Part shown: positions 1 through 5,550 of the stretch, piece after piece
Layout: the number at the start of each line of letters is the position of its first letter
How positions within the stretch are numbered: the stretch's first letter is position 1
Assembly: GCA_919902965.1 (NCBI GenBank)
Contig: CAKKSJ010000466.1
Span: forward strand, 1 to 5,890
Length of the DNA stretch: 5,890 nucleotides
Reading direction: 5' to 3'
DNA from: Burkholderiales bacterium
GTDB taxonomy: Bacteria; Pseudomonadota; Gammaproteobacteria; Burkholderiales; SG8-39
Notes under the pieces: model-generated
The model's input: the letters and a program-made list of their open reading frames with translations, nothing else
Databases searched by the model: none
Told to the model about the DNA's origin: nothing
Made by a program: the position numbers and the translations under genes

Positions 1-43
1 TCGGGACTTTCACCCGTAACTCCTTGCCGGTCTCCCGGCGCAC
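1..43 (-). mobile_element. 5' end of a probable group II intron (cut by window edge)
   Basis: Read on the minus strand, a sequence starting GTGCGCC at position 43 fits the GUGYG 5' consensus of bacterial group II introns. It then folds into a 5-bp hairpin (26-30 with 35-39) capped by a GAGA tetraloop of the GNRA class. A second hairpin follows (2-5 with 13-16) with loop TGAAAGT. The stretch GGGTGAAAGTCCC is familiar from domain I of proteobacterial group II introns. The start lies 11 nt beyond the base of a terminator hairpin, the typical target of class C introns. The rest of the ribozyme and any reverse transcriptase/maturase lie outside the window, so class and activity cannot be settled. 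The GGTGAAAGTCC element also resembles part of a cobalamin riboswitch, but GTGCG, the tetraloop hairpin and the position behind a terminator favour an intron. Confidence 0.55.
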
Positions 44-48
44 CGTAC

Positions 49-78
49 AAAAAACCCGGTTGGCGCGCGCCCCCCGGG
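49..78 (-). terminator. Intrinsic terminator of the dapA-bamC-MBL operon
   Basis: On the minus strand a 5-bp stem CCCGG/CCGGG (74-78 with 55-59) continues inside as GGC/GCC (69-71 with 62-64) across a small internal loop. It is followed at once by six T residues (54-49). It lies about 90 nt after the stop of the MBL-fold gene and faces the right way to end that operon. A second, U-tract-less hairpin (TCCCC/GGGGA, 86-100) lies just before it and may stabilise the 3' end of the transcript. Confidence 0.7.
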
Positions 79-166
79 AGGACTTTCCCCTCAAGGGGGA
101 TCGAGAGCTTCGCGGCGCAGCGCGCAAGTCCGCTCTTGGCATGCGACGGTATTTTAGAGGCCCCAA

Positions 167-934
167 TTAAACGATTTCGCGCCAGGCGAAACCCTCATCC
201 TGATCGGCCACGCCGATCCAGGCAGGCGCGCAGCCCATGGCCCGGGCCAGTGCCGCGCAGGCGAGCTCCGGCGTGTTGTTGTGCTGAGACAGATGCGCCG
301 CGACCAGGTGCTGCAGACGGCTGCGATCGATGGCGGCCAGAAGGCCCGCCGAACTGTCGTTGTCCAGATGTCCGTAAGGGCCGGCAACGCGCGCTTTGAG
401 TGCCTGCGGATAGTCACCGTTCATCAACAGATCGAGGTCGTGGTTGCATTCGAGCACCAGAGCGTCGCAGCCCGAGAGCATGGCCTCGATATGGCTGGTG
501 GATGCGCCTGTGTCGGTAAGCACGCCCAGACGGTGCGCGCCGTCTGAAAACACGAAATGCGCAGGTTCACGCGCGTCGTGCGGCACGGGAAAAGGCAGCA
601 GTTGCAGTTCGCCTATGCCAAACGGGCTGTGGCTGTCGATGACATTCAGCTGCGGCAGACCGGATACATCGCCAGGGATACCTTTCAGCGTCCCGTGCGT
701 CAGCCACAGCGGCAGGCCGTGTTTGTGCGCGAGCTTGCAGACGCCGGCGGTATGGTCGCTGTGCTCGTGGGTAACTAGAATGCCGGCGAGGTCCGCCGGC
801 GCGAGGCCCAGGCGCGCGAGCCGGCGTTCCGTCTCGCGCACCGGATAGCCGCAGTCCAGCATCAGGCGCGTGCGGCCTCTTGCGACGATGAGCGCGTTGC
901 CCCGGCTGCCGCTACCCAGGCAGGCAAAGCGCAT
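167..934 (-). CDS. MBL-fold metallohydrolase, YycJ/WalJ-like
   Basis: This 255-residue protein has the metallo-beta-lactamase fold, which binds two metal ions and in this subgroup usually cuts phosphodiester bonds. Visible motifs are the N-terminal LGSGSRGNALIV strand-turn, D27, the metal motif H56-E-H58-S-D60-H61, H119 (third motif), D141 in LTDTG (bridging Asp position), and H214 in AHLSQHNN near the C-terminus. The GHLDN segment (188-192) and the AHLSxHNN ending are typical of the YycJ/WalJ group, one member of which (Bacillus) has been linked to DNA mismatch repair as an exonuclease. Whether this protein does the same is inference. The ATG at 934 lies only 3 nt after the bamC stop and has a weak Shine-Dalgarno, so translational coupling to bamC is likely. 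Length and metal ligands are complete. It is the last gene before the terminator. Confidence 0.88.
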   Translation of the reverse strand: MRFACLGSGSRGNALIVARGRTRLMLDCGYPVRETERRLARLGLAPADLAGILVTHEHSDHTAGVCKLAHKHGLPLWLTHGTLKGIPGDVSGLPQLNVIDSHSPFGIGELQLLPFPVPHDAREPAHFVFSDGAHRLGVLTDTGASTSHIEAMLSGCDALVLECNHDLDLLMNGDYPQALKARVAGPYGHLDNDSSAGLLAAIDRSRLQHLVAAHLSQHNNTPELACAALARAMGCAPAWIGVADQDEGFAWREIV

Positions 935-937
935 GCG

Positions 938-2074
938 CTATTTCAACTGCTCGTGCAGCAAGGATAGAATGCGCCGGCCGGCATCGCTGTTTTCCGGCTG
1001 GCCGTCCTTGTTCTGCACCTGCACCTCGCTTATGCTGCCGGCCTCTTTCACCAGCACGCGATATTGTTCGGCCTTGATCTTGCTCGGGTCGCTTTTCCAG
1101 AATGCCAGCTTGGAGAGAAAGCCCTTGTCCTTGTCCGGACTGCGCTCCCCGTCGATCAGCGGATCGACATAACGCACAAAATAGTAGCCCTTCGAGCGGT
1201 CGCGGTCTTCCACGGTAAATCCGACGCGGTCCAGCGCAAGACCGACGCGGCGCCACGCGCGATCGAACGCGTCATCGAGTTCCAGCGTGCCGCTGCCATT
1301 GGCGGCGCGCACCAGCTTGGCGCGCTCTATTTTTCCGTCATCAGCGGCCAATTCCGCCTTGGCGCGCGTGTCCTCCACCCCGAAGCGCAGCATCAGCCGG
1401 CGCAGGAACTCCGCCTCCAGTTCCGGGTCCGGCGGGCGCGGCTGCCAGCGCGTGGCATCCTTGTCCTGCGAGGTATAGACCTCCTCCATGCCGCGATGGC
1501 TGATATAGATCTCGGTGGTTCCCGGCGCGCGGCCGCGCTCCAGGCGGGTGCGGAATTTATCGCGCTCCCCGGTCGAATAAAGGATATCGACCACTTTGCC
1601 AAGTAGTTCTCGAATCGGACTTTTTGGAATCTTGGCCCGGTTCTCCGCCCAGTCGGTCTCCATTACGCCGACGCTGGGACTATCGATCTTGATCAGGAAT
1701 CCCAGCCCCTGCCAAAATTCCTTCACGACCGGCCAGACTTTTTCCGGCGTTTCGGCCACCACCAGCCAGCGCTCGCTGCCCGCGCGCTCGATGTGCACTT
1801 TCGCCACATTGGGCAAAATTTCCGTTGAGCCGGCGCGCACCGCGCCGCCGCGCTCCGCGTTGTAGGTGGACAGGGTAGCCGAGCCGCGCGGCGTAACGTC
1901 GGGGACAGCGTAGCGGTCGTCGCGCGAGGGCGCAGTCAGATCGGGCGGCACCTCCAGGGACGGCAGCTTGCCTGCTCCCTTGTATTTAATCGATTCCGGC
2001 TGGAGCACCTCCGGCAAGCTGCTGCAGCCGGCCAGCAGTGCCAGCACGACAAAACCAACGACAATACGCTTCAT
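938..2074 (-). CDS. bamC: Outer membrane protein assembly factor BamC (lipoprotein, formerly NlpB)
   Basis: BamC is an accessory lipoprotein of the BAM complex, which folds beta-barrel proteins into the outer membrane. Residues 1-16 form a lipoprotein signal peptide with lipobox LLAGC and acylated Cys17. The +2 residue is Ser, not Asp, which fits outer-membrane sorting. Residues about 18-90 are Pro-rich and extended, including KLPSLEVPPDL; the matching part of E. coli BamC binds BamD. Two helix-grip domains follow: roughly 99-235 (starting SERWLVVAETPEKVWPVVKEFW) and 260-378 (starting GTLELDDAFDRAWRRVGLAL). At 378 aa it is longer than E. coli BamC (344 aa), as is common in betaproteobacteria. 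The start is supported by GAGGG (2084-2088) nine nt upstream. It lies 93 nt after dapA, the same dapA-bamC order as in E. coli. Confidence 0.9.
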   Translation of the reverse strand: MKRIVVGFVVLALLAGCSSLPEVLQPESIKYKGAGKLPSLEVPPDLTAPSRDDRYAVPDVTPRGSATLSTYNAERGGAVRAGSTEILPNVAKVHIERAGSERWLVVAETPEKVWPVVKEFWQGLGFLIKIDSPSVGVMETDWAENRAKIPKSPIRELLGKVVDILYSTGERDKFRTRLERGRAPGTTEIYISHRGMEEVYTSQDKDATRWQPRPPDPELEAEFLRRLMLRFGVEDTRAKAELAADDGKIERAKLVRAANGSGTLELDDAFDRAWRRVGLALDRVGFTVEDRDRSKGYYFVRYVDPLIDGERSPDKDKGFLSKLAFWKSDPSKIKAEQYRVLVKEAGSISEVQVQNKDGQPENSDAGRRILSLLHEQLK

Positions 2075-2083
2075 ATGACATTA

Positions 2084-2088
2084 CCCTC
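2084..2088 (-). promoter_or_regulatory. Ribosome binding site of bamC
   Basis: GAGGG on the minus strand stands 9 nt before the bamC ATG at 2074. It fixes this start, which also gives a well-formed lipoprotein signal peptide. Confidence 0.6.
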
Positions 2089-2167
2089 GGCGATTCGCGC
2101 CCGACTGACTTGGTGTCAGGCGCCTGATTTTGGTGAAACAGGAAACTGTGCCTTCGCTTTTTGGCTA

Positions 2168-3064
2168 CTACGCGCGCGCAGCGTCCGCAAGATGAATGCC
2201 GGCCTGGCGCATGGCCGTTCTGATAACTTCATGAAAATTCTCCGACAGCGGCACCAGCGGCAGGCGTATCCCGGATTCGATCAAGCCCATCTGTTCCAAC
2301 GCCCATTTCACCGGGATCGGATTGCCCTCGACAAACAATTTGCTGTGCAGGCCGAGCAGGCGGTTGTTGGCCGCGCGCGCGCGCGCAATGTCCCCGGACA
2401 AGGCCGCGGCACACATTTCATGCATCAACCGCGGTGCGACGTTGGCGGTAACCGATATCACGCCGTGTCCACCCATCAGCATCAGCGGCAGCCCGGTAGA
2501 GTCCTCTCCGCTGTAGACCGCGAATTCAGCGGGTGCGCGCCGCAGCAGGTCGCTGCCGCGCTCCAGGCTCGCTGTGGCGTCCTTGATGCCGACGATATTG
2601 GGCACTTGCGCCAGGCGCAGCACCGTATCGTTCTGCAGGTCGGCGACCGTGCGCACCGGAACGTTATACAGAATCATCGGAATATCCACGGCCTCGGCGA
2701 TGGCGCAAAAATGCCGGTACATGCCTTCCTGCGTGGGTTTGTTGTAGTAGGGCACGACCGACAAGCTGAATTGGGCACCCGAGTGCCGGGCCGATTCAGA
2801 CAGTTCGATCGCTTCGGCGGTCGAGTTGGCGCCCGTCCCGGCGATGACGGGCACGCGGCCTGCCGCATGCCCGACTGCAATGCGGATCAGTTCCTTGTGT
2901 TCGTCGAAATTCACCGTGGGGGATTCGCCGGTGGTGCCTACCACCACGATGCCCCGCGTGCCTTCGGCGATATGCCAATCGATCAGACTTTTGAAGCGGC
3001 CTATGTCGAGCGCCCCGTTTTCGAACATGGGAGTGACAATGGCAACCAGGCTTCCGGTCAACAT
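2168..3064 (-). CDS. dapA: 4-hydroxy-tetrahydrodipicolinate synthase
   Basis: DapA condenses pyruvate with aspartate semialdehyde in the cytoplasm, the first committed step to diaminopimelate and lysine, and so feeds peptidoglycan synthesis. The 298-residue protein is a TIM barrel with the usual family length, and its numbering coincides with E. coli DapA. Visible active-site residues are T44 and T45 in GTTGES, Y107, Y133 in ILYN, R138 in NVPVRT, the Schiff-base K161 in GIKDA, and I203. Lysine-binding allosteric positions are mostly kept (S48, H56, N80, E84, Y106), whereas position 53, His in E. coli, is Phe here. The start ATG has only a weak GGGA (3073-3076) 8 nt upstream. An in-frame TAA further upstream excludes a longer protein. 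The gene ends in two tandem TAG stops. bamC follows after 93 nt. Confidence 0.96.
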   Translation of the reverse strand: MLTGSLVAIVTPMFENGALDIGRFKSLIDWHIAEGTRGIVVVGTTGESPTVNFDEHKELIRIAVGHAAGRVPVIAGTGANSTAEAIELSESARHSGAQFSLSVVPYYNKPTQEGMYRHFCAIAEAVDIPMILYNVPVRTVADLQNDTVLRLAQVPNIVGIKDATASLERGSDLLRRAPAEFAVYSGEDSTGLPLMLMGGHGVISVTANVAPRLMHEMCAAALSGDIARARAANNRLLGLHSKLFVEGNPIPVKWALEQMGLIESGIRLPLVPLSENFHEVIRTAMRQAGIHLADAARA

Positions 3065-3106
3065 AAACGCGGTCCCGTCAGGAAATTGTTGGATTTTAGC
3101 GTATTA

Positions 3107-3114
3107 CCCTCCTT
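3107..3114 (-). promoter_or_regulatory. Orphan Shine-Dalgarno-like element in the dapA leader
   Basis: AAGGAGGG on the minus strand is a near-perfect anti-16S match, yet no ATG, GTG or TTG follows within usual spacing, and the dapA ATG lies 42 nt downstream. The reading frame of dapA is closed by TAA between the two. It could be a ribosome standby or regulatory site in the dapA leader, or chance. I found no convincing sigma70 promoter in the 91-nt gap 3065-3155. Confidence 0.3.
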
Positions 3115-3155
3115 ACAAGCATACATATCTGAGCTAAGACCGTCCATTTCCGCTC

Positions 3156-3713
3156 CTAGCAGGACCGATCCAGCCTGCAGCCCTCGGTCCCGCCCTGTAT
3201 GGCGCAAATGCGCTGTATCACCGCCGGTTTTGGCCGCTCCACCCGACCCTGCTCAAATGCAAGGACCTGCAATCGCCCCTCTACCCAATGCAATAACTCC
3301 TGCGGGCGCAGCAGGAACTCAGGATTAGACGGGCGCCCGAGCTTTTCGTTTCCTAAAGCGAAAGTCTCGTAAATCAACACCCCGCCCGGGCGCAGGGCCG
3401 CGAGCAAATCGGCCATGAGCGGCCGGTACAGATAGTTGGTGACCAGGACAGCGTCGAAGCAGCCTGGGTCGTAGGGCCAGGCTGACGCCTCCAGATCGGC
3501 GCAACGGCTTGAAATTCCAGTTGCACCGGCGAGCGCGTCCAGACAGGCTTTATCGCGGTCGACCGCTTCGACGCGGTAGCCCAGCCCGGCCAGGTAGCGC
3601 GCGTGGCGTCCCCGACCGCAGGCAAGATCGAGCACTGCACCGCCCGGCGCAATCAGTCCTGCAAAGCGGCAGACCCAGTCTGAAGGCGAGGTCTGATCGT
3701 GCTGAACTTGCAT
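3156..3713 (-). CDS. Class I SAM-dependent methyltransferase (TehB-like)
   Basis: This is a cytoplasmic methyl transferase with a Rossmann-like SAM-binding fold. From the ATG at 3713 it has 185 residues. Motif I is VLDLACGRGRHARYLA (27-42), the acidic residue after strand 2 is D52 in VEAVDRD, and CADLE (71-75) supplies the adenine-side Asp. Motif IV/V is FDAVLVTNYLYRP (86-98), followed by LRPGGVLIYETF. The segment GNEKLGRPSNPEFLLRPQELL is characteristic of a betaproteobacterial group of small methyltransferases similar to TehB. The substrate is unknown. A GTG at 3722 would add three residues (MVL); both starts have poor Shine-Dalgarno sequences and I prefer ATG. It starts 11 nt after the DUF924 stop, so it is probably in one transcript with it. 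The C-terminus (GGTEGCRLDRSC) runs a little past the conserved core. Confidence 0.85.
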   Translation of the reverse strand: MQVQHDQTSPSDWVCRFAGLIAPGGAVLDLACGRGRHARYLAGLGYRVEAVDRDKACLDALAGATGISSRCADLEASAWPYDPGCFDAVLVTNYLYRPLMADLLAALRPGGVLIYETFALGNEKLGRPSNPEFLLRPQELLHWVEGRLQVLAFEQGRVERPKPAVIQRICAIQGGTEGCRLDRSC

Positions 3714-3724
3714 CAGCACCACGC

Positions 3725-4300
3725 CTAGAAACCCGAGCCCGGCTGCTGGAGAAACTCGATCTCTTCCGGCGTGGAAACCCGACCCAGCACGGCATTGCGG
3801 TGGGGAAAGCGGCCGAAACGCGCAATGATCTGGAAATGCCGGCGCGCATAGTCGATGCTGCCGGCGCTGTCCGGGTCGCTGCGCAGATCCTCGAACAGTC
3901 CCAGACAGCGATGCTGCATGGCGAGGTCCTCCGCATGCTCGAACGGCAGATAGACAAACCAGCGCTGCACCGGTACCAGCGCGCGGTCAAATCCCCGCGC
4001 AACCGCCAATTGCGCCGCGGCCAGTGCCTGGGCATCGGTCGCAAATGCCCGGTTGCTGCCGCGATACAAATTGCGTGGAAACTGGTCGAGCACCACGATC
4101 AGGGCAAGCAGCGACTCGGCTGCTGCGTTCCATGCCTCGATGCGTCCGCCCGCAGCCTGCCGGTGCAGATCGAGAAAACGCGTGCGGATTTCCGCATCGA
4201 ATGCCGCCGATTTTTTGAACCAGACTTCGCGCGGCCGGCCGTACTCCGGTGAACCGGCCGGTCCGAACCAGAAATCGAGTACTTCCTGAAAATCCGCCAC
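3725..4300 (-). CDS. DUF924 family protein
   Basis: This is a soluble, all-helical protein of 191 residues, the usual length of DUF924 proteins, whose biochemical role is not established. Family landmarks are VLDFWFG (7-13), EVWFKKSAAFDAEI (25-38), LIVVLDQFPRNLYRG (67-81), AFATDAQAL, RWFVYLPFEHAED (113-125), RRHFQIIARFGRFPHRNAVLGR (153-174, the family hallmark) and STPEEIEFLQQPGSGF at the end. The start is a GTG at 4300. The open frame continues upstream through the VOC gene, but that part shows no conserved sequence, and the family's first conserved motif begins right after this GTG. The Shine-Dalgarno is weak, so coupling to the VOC gene (stop at 4315, 14 nt away) is likely. Confidence 0.85.
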   Translation of the reverse strand: MADFQEVLDFWFGPAGSPEYGRPREVWFKKSAAFDAEIRTRFLDLHRQAAGGRIEAWNAAAESLLALIVVLDQFPRNLYRGSNRAFATDAQALAAAQLAVARGFDRALVPVQRWFVYLPFEHAEDLAMQHRCLGLFEDLRSDPDSAGSIDYARRHFQIIARFGRFPHRNAVLGRVSTPEEIEFLQQPGSGF

Positions 4301-4314
4301 GCTCGCGAATTGCT

Positions 4315-4692
4315 CTAGGCCGGTTCGGAAATCTCGATCAGATTCTGATCGGGATCGCGCACGTAGACCGAACGCAGGGGAAAGCGCGCACCCGTGCGGG
4401 TTATCGGGCCGAGTTCGATCGGGATGCCGGTCGCGCCCAGCTGCGCGATCACCTCGTCCAGCGGCCGGTCGGCAAGAAAACAGATATCCAGCGACCCCGG
4501 CGTGGGATGTGCGGCATAACTGTCGGTCAGCGTACTCTGATCGTGAAGATTGATTTTCTGGTCGCCAAAACGCAGCGCCCGGCGCCCCTCGCCGAAGCTT
4601 TCCAGTTTCATTCCCAGGACGCGGGTATAGAAATCGATGCACGCCTGCGCATCGCGCGTGGTCAGCACCAGGTGGTCCAGACTTTTGATCAT
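4315..4692 (-). CDS. VOC (glyoxalase/bleomycin-resistance fold) family protein
   Basis: This 125-residue protein is made of two paired beta-alpha-beta-beta-beta modules, the vicinal oxygen chelate fold, which uses one divalent metal. Residues at the metal positions are H7 in DHLVL, H50 in INLHD, probably D69 in SLDICFL, and E120 in LIEIS. FYTRVLGMKLE (21-31) is the usual helix-strand junction of module 1, and SVYVRDPDQNLIEIS (108-122) ends module 2. It most resembles the small VOC proteins often labelled 'virulence protein' in databases; the substrate is not known and could be a reactive metabolite. It is the first gene of the VOC-DUF924-methyltransferase run. The ATG at 4692 has only a weak Shine-Dalgarno. 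Confidence 0.85.
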   Translation of the reverse strand: MIKSLDHLVLTTRDAQACIDFYTRVLGMKLESFGEGRRALRFGDQKINLHDQSTLTDSYAAHPTPGSLDICFLADRPLDEVIAQLGATGIPIELGPITRTGARFPLRSVYVRDPDQNLIEISEPA

Positions 4693-4748
4693 TACCGGCT
4701 CAATTTCTCAAGTTAGTTATTGCCTCAATCGCATGGCGTAAAATGTTC

Positions 4749-4774
4749 GCGCCCGCCCGGGCGCTTCGAGCGCC
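4749..4774 (-). terminator. Possible weak terminator or competing hairpins after the small-gene pair
   Basis: Two GC-only hairpins share bases 4760-4764: one pairs 4749-4754 with 4759-4764 (loop 4755-4758), the other pairs 4760-4765 with 4769-4774 (loop TCG). They cannot form together. On the minus strand the later one is followed by GAACATTTTA, a poor U-tract, so termination would be weak. They lie between the small membrane protein gene and the VOC gene. Confidence 0.35.
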
Positions 4775-4785
4775 ACCCATGCGGC

Positions 4786-4995
4786 CTACGACCATCCGCG
4801 GCTCATGCCCCAATAGTGCTGGTGCCAACCGGCTCCGCTAAGCATCGACAGCGCTACCGAAACCAGTACGCCGATCAGCATCAGAATAATCACCGCCGGA
4901 ATCGCGGCAATGGCCCATTTAACCATCAGCACCACCATCGACCAGAACGGAATCTTGATGTCGGTTACGACGACTTCGCGTTTGTCTTCAGCCAT
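4786..4995 (-). CDS. Small inner-membrane protein, unknown function
   Basis: This 69-residue protein has a charged cytoplasmic-type start (MAEDKREVVVTDIKIPF) and a hydrophobic stretch from about 19 to 53, long enough for one extended or two short membrane helices, with Lys26 and Pro33 inside. Its tail is aromatic and His-rich (GWHQHYWGMSRGWS, 56-69). I do not recognise a named family. The ATG at 4995 is well supported: AAGGA (5000-5004) stands 4 nt ahead and overlaps the stop of the preceding coiled-coil gene, so the two are translationally coupled. The open frame extends further upstream, but that part only mirrors the coiled-coil gene and is not used. Confidence 0.7.
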   Translation of the reverse strand: MAEDKREVVVTDIKIPFWSMVVLMVKWAIAAIPAVIILMLIGVLVSVALSMLSGAGWHQHYWGMSRGWS

Positions 4996-4999
4996 GTTG

Positions 5000-5004
5000 T
5001 CCTT
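5000..5004 (-). promoter_or_regulatory. Ribosome binding site overlapping the preceding stop codon
   Basis: On the minus strand TAAGGACAACATG joins the stop of the coiled-coil gene (TAA) with the AAGGA of the membrane-protein gene. It decides the start at 4995 and implies coupled translation. Confidence 0.6.
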
Positions 5005-5305
5005 ATTGCTTCCAGGCTCTGTCCAGGGCCTCCTGCGCCTTGTCGAGCTTCGCCTTGGCCTGCTGTTTCCTTTTCTCCGACAGGCTCGCCTTTTTCTGCT
5101 CAGCCTGGTACTGCTTCTTGAGCGGCTCCAAGGCTTTTCGGGTGAGTTCCGCCTGCTCCAAGTCCGCCTTGTGCTCGGCCTCCAGCTTTTCGAATTCCTG
5201 TCGCGCATACTGCACTGCGCTTTGCTCCGCAGACACGTCTTTTGCCGGGAGGGGAAAGGCAGCCGCAAACAGGACCAATGCGATAAACATCCGAACGCTA
5301 TTCAT
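5003..5305 (-). CDS. Secreted coiled-coil protein, unknown function
   Basis: This 100-residue protein starts with a Sec signal peptide (MNSVRMFIALVLFAAAFPLPA); cleavage is plausible after VSA at 26 or after LPA at 21. The mature part, about 27-100, is almost purely helical, rich in Lys, Glu, Gln and Ala with heptad-like spacing, and free of Cys and Gly, which indicates a periplasmic coiled coil. No family is recognised. AAGG lies 8 nt ahead of the ATG at 5305, and a second in-frame ATG (residue 6) is possible but would shorten the signal peptide's n-region. It is followed after 7 nt by the small membrane protein gene, so the two products may act together at the inner membrane; that is inference. 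Confidence 0.75.
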   Translation of the reverse strand: MNSVRMFIALVLFAAAFPLPAKDVSAEQSAVQYARQEFEKLEAEHKADLEQAELTRKALEPLKKQYQAEQKKASLSEKRKQQAKAKLDKAQEALDRAWKQ

Positions 5306-5360
5306 GTCCGACCTTTCTCATCCCAATCGGCGACTGCAAGCATTGCCGGCAGTAAATCAC

Positions 5361-5372
5361 AAACTGCAGTTT
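5361..5372. repeat. Perfect 12-bp palindrome AAACTGCAGTTT
   Basis: This inverted repeat without spacer overlaps the candidate -10 box of the small-gene promoter and could be an operator half or whole site. No specific regulator can be named from it. Confidence 0.35.
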
Positions 5373-5397
5373 AGTCCTGCCGCGCAGCCATTGCCAA
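5368..5397 (-). promoter_or_regulatory. Candidate sigma70 promoter of the coiled-coil/membrane gene pair
   Basis: On the minus strand TTGGCA (5392-5397) and TAAACT (5368-5373) are separated by 18 nt, about 62 nt before the ATG at 5305. The match to TTGACA/TATAAT is moderate and is based on sequence alone. Confidence 0.35.
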
Positions 5398-5505
5398 TGT
5401 CCACTCTGGGGCAGCTTCCCTCCGTGCGGGACACTGCGCACCTGCGGCGTATCCGCTCAAATTCCAGGTGTCGCCTGGAGACTCGTGCGCAAGTGGCTGA
5501 TTTTA

Positions 5506-5550
5506 TGGTGCCCCGAAAACGAATCGAACGTTCGACCTGCCCCTTAGCAG
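5506..5550 (-). pseudogene. tRNA 3'-half remnant, tRNA-Arg(CCT)-like; possible attachment site
   Basis: On the minus strand the bases fit tRNA positions 32-76: anticodon loop CTGCTAA (5544-5550), stem strand GGGGC (5539-5543), 5-nt variable loop AGGTC, T stem GAACG/CGTTT closing loop TTCGATT (5517-5533) with all invariant bases, acceptor strand TCGGGGC, discriminator A and CCA (5506-5508). The 5' half is absent: TTTGC at 27-31 cannot pair with GGGGC, and no GCCCCGA-like acceptor strand lies upstream. The variable loop is short, so it is not tRNA-Ser despite the GCT triplet. From memory it most resembles tRNA-Arg(CCT) with one base changed in the anticodon. A 3' half that begins in the anticodon loop and keeps CCA is what an integrated element leaves as its distal attachment site. 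Confidence 0.6.

Noticed and set aside
1..43. Cobalamin riboswitch
   Set aside because: GGTGAAAGTCC is reminiscent of it, but the rest of the riboswitch core cannot be seen, and the GTGCG start directly behind a terminator fits a group II intron better.
2116..2127. Palindrome TCAGGCGCCTGA between dapA and bamC as an operator or terminator
   Set aside because: With a 4-base loop only a 4-bp stem remains, and on the minus strand no T-run follows; a 12-bp palindrome can arise by chance in GC-rich DNA.
2372..2384. CGCGCGCGCGCGC run inside dapA as a possible phase-variation tract
   Set aside because: It encodes an ordinary Ala-Arg repeat in a helix, is short, and lies in an essential gene where slippage would be lethal.
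2075..3328. Open frame of 417 codons on the plus strand opposite dapA
   Set aside because: It lies antisense to dapA, whose active-site residues are all intact, and its translation is rich in Arg, His and Gln with no motif. It is a codon-bias shadow of GC-rich DNA.
3509..4252. Open frame of 247 codons on the plus strand opposite DUF924 and the methyltransferase
   Set aside because: It covers two minus-strand genes with clear family motifs and itself shows none.
4301..4642. N-terminal extension of the DUF924 frame through the VOC gene
   Set aside because: It overlaps most of the VOC gene in another frame, has no conserved sequence, and the first DUF924 motif begins right after the GTG at 4300.
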